From: Lathyrus oleraceus
Lineage: Eukaryota; Streptophyta; Magnoliopsida; Fabales; Fabaceae
Length of the DNA: 64,000 bases
Assembly (NCBI RefSeq): GCF_024323335.1
Contig: NC_066585.1
Span: forward strand, 344,849,846-344,913,845
Direction: 5' to 3'
Shown here: positions 23,601 to 35,439 of the stretch, one piece after another
Position numbering within the stretch: the stretch's first letter is position 1
Layout of the letters: the number at the start of each line of letters is the position of its first letter
Made by a program: the position numbers and the translations under genes
The notes under the pieces: model-generated
Told to the model about the DNA's origin: nothing
Databases searched by the model: none
What the model saw: the letters and a program-made list of their open reading frames with translations, nothing else

Positions 23601-25432
23601 ATCACAAAGAATGGTGAAGAATTGAGGGAGAATCAAAGAGAAGAAAATTCTGAAAATTCACCTTCAAAGGAGCTTCAAACTGGCATGATCTTGATTCTAG
23701 TTGTGCTTGACCTTGCTTCAGATGCTTGTTGGAAGTGATTAGGATCAAGAAAAGGTATGGACTCTTGGAGTTTCAATCTCAAAACAGATGGAGATTTGAA
23801 ACTCGACTTTCAAAGAAAACCTTCAAGGTTATCCTTCAATGGCGAGGGTTTGGGATTGTAGGTTCAAAGCTTGGGCATGAGGTCCTTAATTCCAGGCAAT
23901 GAGGGTTGTATTTATAGCCAAGGAGATTCATTTCTACACACTTCCAAATTTGGAAAAAAATGAGAAATTCCCTTTGCATGCTTGCATGGGCGTGTGATAG
24001 GCCCATCAAGTGACGAAATCAGGTCCAAAAATGAGTGAGAATCGTGTTGAAATCATGTTGTTAGGCCATGCAATCATGTATGAGAAGTGGAAGTGGTAAT
24101 CATCCAAATGGTTCTTCATATTGCACCCATGCGCAAAACCTTCATCATTTGGTGAAACAAGAATGTCTTGGATTTTTTGTAAACTTCAGATTAAGGGGAA
24201 CAACTTTCATGTTAGTCACTTTTTCATTTGAAGCTTGGATCATGATGAATTTTGAGGTGGAAGTTTGGGAAATCAAACATATTTGAAAATTTTCTAAGTC
24301 CCAAGTTAAATGTTCACTTCTTCCACCTTGAATAACTTTTACTATGGACTTCAAATGAGAAATGTTCCTTCATCAAAGTTGTATCTATTTCAATCCTATT
24401 AAATTTGGTCACAAATTTGACCTCATTTGGATTTTTAATGAAGGAGTTATGCATTTTAGAAGTTGAGGAAAATCACTTGTTCAATGGTAGTGGCCCAAAA
24501 TGACCTATTATATTTCCTCTTGGCACATGCATTTACAAGTTGAATTTTAACTTTCTCAAAACATCAGATTTGAGGTAGACATCTTTAACTTCATCATGGA
24601 ATTTTAATGGCTTTCATATCATAAAAATTTAGCAAGTTATGGCCTTGGGAAGTTGACCTCCAAATTAGGGTTCAGACAAAATGACCTATAATCTTTCACC
24701 ATAAAAAATGAATTTTCAAGCAAAACTAGATCTTGAATTCAACATGAAAGTTGTTTTGAATGTCATTTTTAGTAACTTTTTTCTTTGAATGATTTTCATA
24801 TGACAAAAAGTGTAGGAGATAGGGTCTAGGGAACCCCAATTTTGACAAGTTGACTTTCTCTGATCAACCATCATGGACCATCTTGCTAGATTGACATTCT
24901 CTTGACTTTTGGGACTCATGGAGGATCATATATGTATAAGATGATGTAATGTTAAGTATCCCTTGAAATATTTGATCAATTGTTAAAGAAACTTGTTGAA
25001 GAAGTCACACAAGATACCCATATGGATTAGGGTTTCTAAGGAAAACAAACTCCAAACTCTTGACGATTTCTTGATCAAAATGACATGTGAAGATCATGGG
25101 TATTCATATATGATTCTTAGAGCCAATGTGAACCATTTCTTGATTGCACTCCTTGCATTGAGGGTCTTAAACCCTAGATATGAGTTTGATAGAGCATAGG
25201 TGAGAATTCACACTACCTACAAAAGCAACAAACTATACATTGACATATTTTTGGTATTTTGGTTAGTAAATAATGAAAAACAAAGTACGATACAATCAAA
25301 ATGTGCTTGGTGATCTCTCATTATGCAAACCCAATGAATGAAGTGTAATGAGGATGCTGAGGTGTGATCCCATTGCCAATGCATATGATGAGATGGCATG
25401 AGGGATCTTAGGGTCAAAATTGGGGTCTTACA
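20700..25432 (-). repeat. Ogre-type LTR B (4733 bp), 3' LTR of element B
   Basis: Plus strand starts TGTAGCGGTAAATT and ends GGGGTCTTACA, so ends are TGTA/TACA. On the minus strand it begins TGTAAGACCCCAAT right after a polypurine tract, which makes it the 3' LTR of the Ogre pol at 28140-33342. The length fits the 4-5 kb LTRs of Fabeae Ogre elements. The U5 side (20720-20760) has a TGGCGACTC motif discussed under findings. It is full length and shows the empty site (GTCAT, 22125) for the Athila insertion in LTR A. Several AT-rich low-complexity tracts; no coding content. Confidence 0.85.
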
Positions 25433-25447
25433 ACTGCCCCTATTTAA
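25433..25447 (-). promoter_or_regulatory. Polypurine tract of Ogre element B
   Basis: On the minus strand TTAAATAGGGGCAGT lies directly before the LTR start TGTAAGACC. A purine tract next to the 3' LTR primes plus-strand synthesis. Confidence 0.6.
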
Positions 25448-27044
25448 GGACATTCTAATTGAGGAGATGAAGGTTAAATTATTCGTATCAACTCAATAGA
25501 ATGGACTTAAATAACAACACATAGAAACAAACTTTGGTCCCTAAGAGACCTCATGATGCATATGATATGAATGTTAAAAGGAATCTCTGTGGGGGGAAGT
25601 ATTGCCACAAAGGAAAAGAAGCCAGAGAGACCGAAAGTTCGCAGGAGCATAATGCATTCCACAAGGAAAACTCACTGGGGAGATAGAGACTTTGGGGATA
25701 AAAGATTATGCGTAAGCCAGGCTATGACTAAACACTATTGGAAACAAAAGAGGATTCCATGAAAATAAATCAATGGAAAGACTCGGTCAGGGAAAAAGGA
25801 AAATCTGTCGGGGAAACGGGTAAATCAGAACCAAACTAAAATACTCGAACCAAACAGGGAATGGCGATTTTACTAGGGAAATACGCACTCAAACTCAACT
25901 AGGGAAGAATGAACTTCAACACAGGAGTATCAGAATTACATTACCTATTACCAGTTACTGGGTAAGGAGATAACATAATCTGATAGAGAGGCATCCGTTA
26001 CCGGTTTGGGTAAACATATCAAGGATGACTCGCTGAGGAAAAAGAGGTGTGTTCGTTACTGGTTACTGGGTAAGAACAGCCTGCTGGGGAAATTATCAAA
26101 TAGGATTTACAACTACTAGTTACTGGGCAGAAGACCAAAGAGAGAGAATATCCGTCACTAGTTAAAGTGAACATACCAAGGATAAACTCAAAGGGAAGAA
26201 TATCCGTCATCGGCTAAGATGAACATATCAAGGATATACTGCCGGGGTGAAAATAGGAATTATATCTATCAGTTACTGGATATAATATCAAAAAGAGAAT
26301 ATCCATCACTGATTAGGATGAAAATATCAAGGATAGACTCAGCAGGGGAAAGTAGGATTTACAACTACCGGTTACTAGGCCGAAGACCTTAAAGAGGAGG
26401 AACCCCATCATCGGTTAGGATGAACATATCAAAGATTAAGTCTCTGGGAAAGCAATAGGGATTACAACTACCTTTTTACTGGGTAGAAAACCAAAAAAGG
26501 GGAGAATATCCGTCATTGGTTAAGATGAGAATAACAAGGATAAACTCAAAGGGAAGAAATATCCATCATCGGTTAGGATGAACGTATCAAGGATAAACAA
26601 CCTGGGAAAACGTAAAACGAATCCGTTGGGGATAAAAATAAGGGGAAGTAGATTACTGTTATCGGGTATTGGGTAAGAGTAAAGTACTCGCAGATCGAGA
26701 AGAATATTACCAGTTACTGGGTAATAGACTCTCAGGGGACCAAAGCATCTATCTAGGTAAGAGCTTGAAAGAAACGGTCAAACTAAGACTCGGCTCGGTG
26801 AGGATATAACTCAGGGGGAGTGGTTCCATCCAGAAAATCAACTGGGGAAGAATGCTGAAATAATAATCATCCATGAGGAAATAACTGAGTGGGGAATGAG
26901 AAAGGTTAAATTCTTTCTTCTTAAGGGGCTAACACTCTACAATTGAGGGAGGACAGACGCACCAAAATCTGCATGGGGAAAGAATACCATCATAGCAAAG
27001 GATCAAATGCAATAATAATGCAATAATGGAATATATGATGTATG

Positions 27045-27078
<34 letters not shown>

Positions 27079-28139
27079 ATTGATGATTATACTGACAAAA
27101 TAATCACGAAGGATACAAATGTCAATGATCTGAATCATTTATACAACGCCCGGCTAATCTAGACAGGATGGAGGCATCAACTGGAGAAAAAGTTAGGGAT
27201 GAACATAAATCATCCACCTCAAAATAGCTCAACCCTGACTGTGGAAAGAGAGAAGATTTGCTGAGGATCTGCAGCATCAACTCTGCGAGGAATTTTAGGT
27301 TAATACCATACCAAAATGGGAGACAACCTTGCAGAGGACCAAAAGAAATACTGCTCAAGAATCAGTGTTGGCGGGGTCCAGGAGTGAACTTTGCTGGCGA
27401 CTTGAGGGGAATAAAAATTTATGCTGAATCTATGCAAACCGTTGAGAATATGCGCCTACAACTCAGCCGGGGAGGCGATCACAAAACTCGGCTGGAGAAA
27501 CATAAGTGCTAACTCCTTGGGAAAATGACCAATAACGTTCCGTACTTTAAGACTTGCATATTCTCAGACTGCTGTTGACATCCCTTTACTGAAATCGATT
27601 GCTTTTTTTAAAGTAATTGCTTTTATTATTTTAAGAAAAATGTATTTTTGATTTTTAAATTCAAACTTTGAAATTATCATCATAAAAGTTCAATTCTATT
27701 TAGCTAAAAGATAAATAAGAGTAGAAACAATTGGATAAAAAGCTCAACTTTATTTGATAGAATGGTAGCCTGTAAATGACAAAACTCCATAGATCTTTTA
27801 CAAAAGTTGAAAAATGGTTATTTACATGGAAAAGGGCTTCATTGAATACAATGATCACTAATCCTTCTACCGACATCAATATCCACTGGGCTCTTGGCTT
27901 CGATTGAGAATGATAAATCTGAGTTAACTGGCTTTCTCAAGACTGTTCCAAGATTGGAAATCAAATGATTGCAGTTACTTGCCGTAATCCCTATGTTTTG
28001 CATAAATTTCCCCAAGGTGGGGTAATCAATCTATCGGGATAAATTTATATTTTATGTCTCTAACTTTTGCCTGGATCGGCCTTTCGGGTTTTCAATCCAC
28101 CGAGATGCTCATTTTTGCCTAAGACTCCCTTTCGGGTTT
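25448..28139 (-). other. 3' UTR of Ogre element B
   Basis: No gene. On the plus strand the segment 25560-27500 is unusually rich in GGGGAA/GGGGAAA motifs. A degenerate ~40-bp motif (TCCGTCAT.GGTTAGGATGAACATATCAAGGATAAACTC-like, given here in parts only) occurs at about 25994, 26150, 26203, 26303, 26404, 26508 and 26563, with a second motif (ACCGGTTACTGGGTA-like) between. 27600-28020 is AT-rich and unremarkable. 28020-28139 matches the beginning of the element C 3' UTR in reverse. Confidence 0.6.
27048..27078. repeat. Hexanucleotide microsatellite (GTATAT)5
   Basis: Five perfect GTATAT units plus one base, inside the 3' UTR of Ogre element B. Confidence 0.9.
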
Positions 28140-29988
28140 TCAACTTAGCGAGTTGTTCTTTTCTTTTGAGGCGAAGTATTTCTTGACTGCATCGGCATTC
28201 ACAAGACGAGTGAACTCTTCACCATCCATAGTTTTAAGAACCAAAGCGCCACCCAAAAAGGCTCTCTTAACAACATATGGGCCTTCATGTTTAGGAGTCC
28301 ATTTTCCCCTAGAATCTGGTTTGAAAGATAAAATCTTCTTGAGCCCAAGGTCACCTTCTCTAAACACACGAGGCCTGATCTTTTTACAAATGCTTTCTTC
28401 ATTTTCTACTGATATAACTGACCATGGCACATGCAGTCAACCTTTTTCTCTTCAATCACATTCAATTGATCATATCTGGTCTGACACCATTCAGCTTTTG
28501 TCAACTTGGCTTCCATCAAGACACACAATGATGGGATCTCAACCTCTATTGGGAGCACAACTTCCATACCATAAACAAGTGAGAAAGGGGTTGCCCCTAT
28601 TGAAGTGAGGACGGATGTACGGTACTCATGCAAAGAAAAAGGGAGAATCTCATGCCAATCTTTGTATGTTACAACCATCTTCTGAATGATCTTCTTGATG
28701 TTCTTGTTTGCAGCTTCAACAACCCCATTCATCTTAGGTCTGTAGGGAGAAGAATTATGATGTGCAATCTTGAAGTCTTTGCAAAGAGCTTCTACCATAT
28801 TATTTCTCAAGTTAGATCCATTATCAGTAATGATCTTACTTCGCACACCATAACGACATATAATCTGATTCTTGATAAACCTCACAACAACTTGCTTAGT
28901 TACATTCGCATACGATGCCGCTTCAACCCACTTTGTGAAGTAATCAATAGCCACCAGAATGAAACGATGTCGGTTCGATGCTTTAGGCTCAATCATACCA
29001 ATCATATCAATTCCCCACATGGAGAAGGGTCATGGAGAGGAAATAACATTCAACAGTGTCGGAGGAACATGAATCTTATCTGCATAAATTTGACACTTGT
29101 GGCATTTATTCACAAACTTGCAACATTCAGATTCCATTGTCAGCCAATAGTAACCTGCTCTCAACATCTTCTTAGCCATAACATGTCCATTGGAATGAGT
29201 ACAAAAGGAACCTTCATGGACTTCAGTCATCAATAAGTCTGTTTCGTGTCTATCCACGCATCTGAACAAAACCATATCAAAATTTCTCTTGTACAACACA
29301 TCACCATTCAGGTAGAAGTTTCCAGCTAATCTCCTCAAAGTCTTCTTATCTTTCAAGGATGCCCCAGGCGAGTAAATTTGACTTTGGAGAAAACACTTGA
29401 TATCAAAATACAACGAATTTTCATCTTTGATCTCTTTAACAGCAAACACATGAGTTGGTCTATCAAGACACATCACAATCAAATTAGGAACTTCATTCCA
29501 AAATTTCACCACAATCATTGAAGTCAAAGTTGCAAGAGCATCTGTCATCCGGTTTTCATCTCGAGGGATATGATGAAACTCAACCTTTGTAAAGAATGTT
29601 GAAATCCTCCTCGCATAATCTCTATATGGTATCAAACCGGGTTGATTCGTCTCCCATTCACCTTTGATCTGATTCACAACCAAAGATGAATCTCCATAGA
29701 CGTCAAGATACTTGATTCTGAGATCAATGGCCTCTTCAAGCCCCATAATGCAAGCTTCATATTCAGCCATATTATTCGTACACTTGAAAGTCAATCTAGC
29801 TGTAAATGGAAAATGAGTGCTTGAGGAGTAATAATCACTACCCCAATGCCATTACCATATTGATTAACAACTCCATTAAATACCATGCCCCAATGGGAAC
29901 TAGGTTTTGGCCCTTCTTCAAGCAATGGTTCATCACAATCTTTCATCTTTAAGAACAAAATCTCTTCATCAAGAAAATTGTATTGCAC
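28140..29988 (-). pseudogene. Ogre/Tat archaeal-type RNase H and integrase, decayed
   Basis: The frame at 29988-29791 starts the second RNase H (SSHWGMVFNGVVNQYGNGIG); the first acidic residue of the family (normally D in F-D-G) reads N here. After a frameshift near 29791 the frame 29794-29030 carries NNMAEYEACIMGLEEA, VYGDSSLVV and DENRMTDALA, the other acidic positions, then the integrase zinc finger (CTHSNGH..KCHKCQIYADK). A TGA at 29027-29029, where Trp is expected, interrupts before 29020-28406: WGIDMIG, IITDNGSN and GVVEAANKNIKK give an intact DDE. After another shift (28430-28406) the tail KIRPRVFREGDLGLKK, GKWTPKHEGPYVVKRAF ends at 28140. Integrase would insert the cDNA; this copy cannot make it in one piece. 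Confidence 0.85.
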
Positions 29989-29991
29989 TGA

Positions 29992-31640
29992 CTAATAATC
30001 TTCAATCGGTTGGTGAGCCAAATGGTTAGCCAAGACACTACCTTTAATTTCTTTTTGAGATCGGTATTCAATATCATACTCGGATAACAACATCTGCCAA
30101 CGAACAATCCTCCCAGTTAAAGCAGGCTTCTCAAAAATATACTTGATCGGATCAATTTTGGATATCAACCAAGTGGTATGATTCAACATATACTGACGCA
30201 GATGCTTAGTAGCCCAAGCCAATGCACAACAAGTCTTTTCAAGCATAGAATACCGAGTCTCATGGTCAGGGAATTTCTTACTGAGGTAGTAAATCGCATA
30301 TTCTTTCTTTCCAGTTTCATCTTGCTGACCAAGAACACAACCCATACTTTCATCAAGCACAATCAAATACATGATTAAACGTCTTCCTTCAACAGGTGGA
30401 GACAGAATTGGAGGCCCGAGCAGGTATTCTTTAAAACTGCAAAACCTTTTTGGCAATATTTGGTCCAATCACAAGAATGATCTTTCCGAAGAAGCTTGAA
30501 TATAGGTGCGCACGTGGCAGTCATATGTGATATGAATCTTGAGATATAATTCAAGTGGACGAGAAAACCTCTAACTTACTTCTCAGTTTTGGGCGCAGGC
30601 ATCTCTTGTATTGTTTTGACCTTGGCATGATCAACTTCAATACCCTTCTTGCTAACAATAAAACCCAACAACTTACCAGAACAAACACCAAAAGTACACT
30701 TATTGGGATTCAAGCGGAGTTTGTACTTCCTCAAACGCTGGAATAACTTCAACAAATGCTCGAAATGTTCTTCTTAATCACTTGATTTAGCAATCATATC
30801 ATCAACAAAGACCTCAATCTCTCAATGCATCATATCATGAAAAAGAGTGGTCATTAGTCTCTGGTGTGTTGCTCCAACATTCTTTAAACCGAAAGGCATC
30901 ACTCTATAACAGAATGTTCCCCAAGGAATAATGAATGTGGTCTTCTCTATATCTTCGGGTGCCATCTTGATTTGATTATAACCGGAAAATCCGTCCATAA
31001 ACAAAACGACTTTGAATTTAGCTGTATTGTCTACCAACATATCAATGTGTGGCAGAGGGAAATCATCTTTTGAACTAGCTTTGTTCAAATCTCTATAATC
31101 TACGCACATACGGACTTTTCCATCCTTCTTCGGAATAGGCACAATATTGGCCACCCACTGCAGATACTCGGCGGTAACAAGAAAACCAACATCAATATGC
31201 TTCTTCACTTCTTCTTTGATTTTCACTGCCATATTGGGATGAGTTCTCCTCAACTTTTGCTTGACTGGCGGGCATTCTGGCTTCAATGGAAATCTATGCT
31301 CCACGATCTCAGAATCCAAACCAGGCATGTCTTGATAGGACCAAGCAAACACATCTAAATACTCTCGAAGAAGATCAATCAACCCCTTCTTAGCCTCTAG
31401 ACACATTTGGGACCCAATCTTGAGTTCCTTCACATCATCTTCGGAACCCAAGTTTCCTCATGCTCAAGTAGACGAGACAATTCATCAGGTACTTATTCGT
31501 CAATCTCTTCCTCAGCCTCAAACACAGGGAAATCAAAGTTTAGATAGGGAGTAGGATCATTGTATTCAATGGATTTGGGAACCAACCTGTATAATGATTT
31601 GATATTTTGATTTTAGAGAAGTGAATTATGACCAAATATT
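29992..31640 (-). pseudogene. Ogre/Tat reverse transcriptase and RNase H, decayed
   Basis: 31451-30822 holds the RT fingers and palm: HRFPLKPECPPVKQKLRR, VRMCVDYRDLNKASSKDDF, GFSGYNQIKMAPED, GTFCYRVMPFGLKN. A TGA follows LFHDMMH; directly after it, in the same frame, is the catalytic FVDD box (30798-30809). The thumb and connection (30780-30470) are interrupted by further stops. 30468-29992 is the first RNase H (LDESMGCVLGQQDETGKKE, AIYYLSKKF, KTCCALAWATKHLRQYM) and ends AHQPIEDY-stop. Sequence between 31452 and 31640 fits the acidic linker before RT. Confidence 0.85.
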
Positions 31641-32400
31641 ATGCAGACGGACAACTATTATTTATTTATTTATGTTTTTTGTGATTACCATTTTTAGAAA
31701 AGCAAAAAGTAAAAAGTAAAACATCATAGATGTGGATGAATAGAATTGCATTTTATTGATGATAATTAAAAATGCCCAACAACGTTCACTTCTCCCTTAG
31801 GCATAGGAGAAACATTTTTTCTTAAAACAATGAAAAACAAATTACTTAGAGCGATGGACCATAACAGGAATATCAACAACAACCCAATTGTTGCAAGTCT
31901 TGCCATGCGTCACAAAGTTGACGCAGTCTTCATCTTCATAATCCTCGATCACAGCAGCTGAGTGTTGTTCATTACCATGGATGAACCCTCCGCTACGGAA
32001 ACTCGGTTGCACTTCTTCAACTTTGACTTTAAACGGCCCTTACTGAAATCCCAATCCGACCCTATTTTTGTTCTCGATAACTTCTACCATTCGGCCCCAT
32101 TGATTTGTACTGCCTGCCTCAATAGCTTTCTGAGCATCTTTGAAAGAAGACATGGGTGCCCCAATTTTCTTGACCTCAGTAATAGACAAGGCTTGGAACG
32201 GAGTTCCAACCTCCTCCTCAGCTTCAACCTACGTAAAAGATGACAGATGGCTCACCAAAAGCTCCTTCTCTCTGCCAACGGTGACAAGCTTGCCGTTCTT
32301 CACGAACTTCAATTTCTAGTGCAGAGTTGACGTTACAGCTCCAGCCTCATGAATCCATGGCCTTCCATACAAGAAACTATAGGTCGGGTGGATATCCATT
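31641..32400 (-). other. Decayed linker between Ogre protease and RT
   Basis: No long frame. 31840-32000 on the minus strand still reads in short pieces like the Ogre polyprotein linker (for example NEQHSAAVIEDYEDEDCVNF). 31610-31790 is AT-rich with short T and A runs. Confidence 0.45.
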
Positions 32401-32897
32401 ACTTGAAAAGTAATCTGAAAATCACTCGGACCTATCTTCACTGGAAGGTACACTTATCCAATGACGGTTCTGCGAGAACCATCAAACACTTTGATGATTA
32501 CGCCACTATACCTCATTAAGGCGCCTTGATAGGATAATTTGGACATAGTTGATTTTGGGAGTACATTCAGAGAAGAACTGGTATCAACTAGCACATTTGA
32601 CAGTGCATCCTCCTTGCAATTCATTGATATATGTAGTGCCAAATTGTGATTTCGGCCTTCCTCTAGAAGCTCTTCATCACAAAAACTCAAATTGTTGCAA
32701 GAGGTAATGTTAGCCACAATGTGGTCAAACTGATCCATAGTAACTTCATGCTCAATGTAGGCTTGCTCCAACACTCTTTGCAATGCTTCTCTGTGCGCTT
32801 CAGAATTCATCAACAGAGACAACACTGAAATCTTCAACGGAGTTTGGAGTAGCTGCTCCACCACATTAAATTCACTCTTCTTGATTAACCTTAACAC
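32401..32897 (-). pseudogene. Ogre/Tat aspartic protease region
   Basis: The frame 32897-32454 contains TSCNNLSFCDEELLEEGRNH and then ALSNVLVDTSSSLNVLPK. The active site is D-T-S where the family consensus is D-T-G, so a Gly to Ser change probably inactivates it. SYQGALMRYSGVIIKVFDGS follows and a stop comes at 32454. Downstream pieces at 32450-32400 continue in another frame. Confidence 0.75.
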
Positions 32898-33075
32898 TTC
32901 ATCATCATCGTTAGGCTTTAGCTTACTGGATTCACCAGATTGACACGTGGGAGCACTAACTGGTTTATCACATGCACATCGACCTTCTTACCGACTGTAG
33001 CCTCTTTTACATCCTTAGAAAAGACTGGATCGAGAACACGACCGTTACGAGTCACCTTCGCAATATCAGCTATAT

Positions 33076-33342
33076 TCACCACATATTTGTCATAGGAAAT
33101 GGAACGTCTTGACCATTCTCCACCATGGTGGTATTATACTGATAAGGAACAACTCTATCAGATGCATACAGGATGGGGCCCGTTAACTGTATCACTAACG
33201 GTGATACCGATCTATTGATGTTGTTCATGTTGCTACTATCAAATTGAATTACTATCCGCTCTGGGGTCTTAAACCCTGGAACCATTACATTGACATCATC
33301 TACTTCCCTTGACTGACAAAATTGGATAATCCATTCGTCCAT
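33076..33342 (-). pseudogene. Ogre/Tat region upstream of protease, truncated
   Basis: An 88-codon frame (MDEWIIQFCQSREVDDVNVM...) with PLVIQLTGPILYASDRVVPYQYN, a proline/tyrosine segment that in Ogre polyproteins lies just before the protease. Similarity stops at the 5' end near 33345, where the element is truncated. The first Met is incidental. Confidence 0.6.
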
Positions 33343-33359
33343 CAGGTCCCATTGGGACC

Positions 33360-35433
33360 ATTTTTGTTTCCTTGTTTCTTTCTTTTTGTCATGTTATTTA
33401 TTTATTTTATTTATTTCATTTTTTGTACCACTAATCTTATGATTTATTTTGGCCCTTAAGATCATTAATTTTGGGAAAATTCCCAACACGATATTTGTTC
33501 CTTATGATGTTAGGATACTAAATACGTTTTTTTTCATATTTGTTTGGGGCATTGTGAATTGATCTTTTCGCTCCTGGACCAGAATGTTGTATTACTTGAC
33601 TTTTAGGGTTTTCTAAGCATTTTTCTTGACCTAATCATGTTTAATTCATCTTAAAATAACCTAACATCCATTTGTGAATGTCATATTTATGTTGATTCAT
33701 GTTCATACATTCTATATATGTCACCATGCATTAGTTCTTTGATTTTGTTTCAATTTAATTTACATTAAAATAAAAGACCAAAAATATATTGATTGTTTGT
33801 TCAAACATGATTGAGTTGTTTGTTGTCTTTACTTAATTTGTGTTTGATTCATTCACATTCCATTAATTAGGGTTTCATATTTGTGTTAATTAGAATTTCA
33901 CCTTTTACATGCTTACTTGATTTATTCTTGATGCATTTTGTTTGATTGTCTACTTGTTCATGTTCACTTTGTTTCATTCAAACCTTTAGGGTTTCATTAA
34001 TAACTTGCTTGGAATTAAATTGAATGTAGTTGAAAGTTTCAACTTTGAATTTCATTTGTGGTTGTTTTTTATTAACCTTAGGGTTACATACTTATGAGTT
34101 TGTTTGTTTGCATGATTGCCTTGTTTCATATTGATGCACTTATTTACCTTATGTTATAAGTTTTATGGGATTGATTACTTACTAACCTTTTGGTGTAGGT
34201 TTCTCTTATGATTTATTTGTAACCTTTTGTAATGAATGCTAATAACTTGTTCACACATAAATGCCTCCACTTGGGATACTAAACAATGAATTCATTTGTT
34301 TCTTAAGATTGATCATCCCTTGTAAATTTTACCTGTACCCCGCTCCCCTTTTGAATTGTAATTATTTTAATTTGTTTTGTTCCATTTCCTAATCAAATAA
34401 AAAACCCATGATCCAATTTGAAGTGGCCTTTTTTTCTCAAATAAAATCAAAATACATTAAAACTATGATAAGAGTTGTATGCCATAAGCCTTAAGTGGAA
34501 GAGAATAAATGGGAATGGATTTTTCCTACCCCCGTTCTGATTATGTTAAACATAAGACGTTTGGCTTGGTAATTTGACATAATCACCTTAACCCATAGTC
34601 TTTAGTGCAACTCTAATCACAAACAAAAACAATAAGTTAAAGATTGTATGCCATGAGCCTTAAGTGGAAGAGAATGAATGGGAATGAAGCATTCCTACCC
34701 CCGTTATGATTATGATAAACACAAGATGTTTGGATTGGTAGTTTAACATATTCACCTTAACCCATAGTCTTTAGTACAATCTTAAACTTCCTTTCAAACC
34801 TAAAAGAAATCCCAACACACCCAAATATCTTTTTTGTGTGTCTTAGGACACCCATCAAACCAAGCCCTTCTTTAAGGCAACCTCAAGTCCTTCTTTAAGG
34901 CAATCTAAGTACTTATTCAAGGAAAATCAAATTCCTTCTTTAAGGCACTCCCCAATCCCTTTTCTTTAAAAGGTACAACAACACACAATCTTTAATTCAC
35001 CATAGGCCAAACTACGGTTGCTTTGATTCTTCATTAATCAATGAAGGTACGTAGGTATGAGGGCCCCAATCTTCAACGAGCACACTAATAAAAAAAACCA
35101 CCCATTTCCCCTTGTTAGTCAATAAACTTTAGCAATAGAAGCAAATAAGATAGAATATACCCATACAAACATAAATACCTAAATGGTTCCCATGGAGTAC
35201 CATGGGTGTGAGGGTTGTTAATACATTCCTCGTGCATAATCGAATTCAGAACCCATCATTTTGGTTGCGAGGCCAATTCCCATATCCTTGGAGAGTTATT
35301 TTAGAGGGTTTTATCATTGTATTTCCCATTCCCTTATTATTTGGAATAAATTCAATCTGGTGGCGACTTTGTGCGTCCATCATCTTTCTTTAAAGAAAAC
35401 ATGTGGTTTCCAATTTTTTTCGCGGTAGCGACA
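33360..35433 (+). repeat. Probable 3' part of the LTR of Ogre-like element C
   Basis: Ends TTTTTTTCGCGGTAGCGACA at 35433. The last 250 bp match the ends of two other LTR remnants (40634 and 43156): GTTCCC.TGGAGTAC, GTGTGAGGG, GGTTTTAT, GAATAAATTCAATCTGGTGGCGACT. It contains a tandem duplication (34465-34790). No gene; 33370-34330 is T-rich low-complexity sequence. Confidence 0.6.
34465..34790 (+). repeat. Tandem duplication, two ~160-bp copies
   Basis: Copies start at about 34468 and 34638. Shared text: GCCTTAAGTGGAAGAGAAT, TTCCTACCCCCGTT and CACCTTAACCCATAGTCTTTA. A single related copy lies at 41835-41975 in another LTR of the same family, so the duplication is specific to this copy or subfamily. 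Confidence 0.75.
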
Positions 35434-35439
35434 AATAGC

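Larger units (their letters stand above)
20700..33345 (-). mobile_element. Ogre (Ty3/gypsy Tat lineage) element B, 5'-truncated
   Basis: In element order: a Gag/PR linker (33342-33076), protease, RT, RNase H, archaeal-type second RNase H, integrase, long 3' UTR with repeats, PPT and 3' LTR. The extra RNase H between the normal RNase H and integrase is a hallmark of the Tat lineage. The 5' LTR, leader and ORF1/gag are missing; similarity to the element stops near 33345, at a perfect hairpin sequence. The coding region has many stops and frameshifts, so this is an old copy. Confidence 0.85.

Noticed and set aside
28153..29236. Long plus-strand frames over 28.1-29.2 kb
   Set aside because: They are shadows of the Ogre integrase and RNase H on the minus strand.
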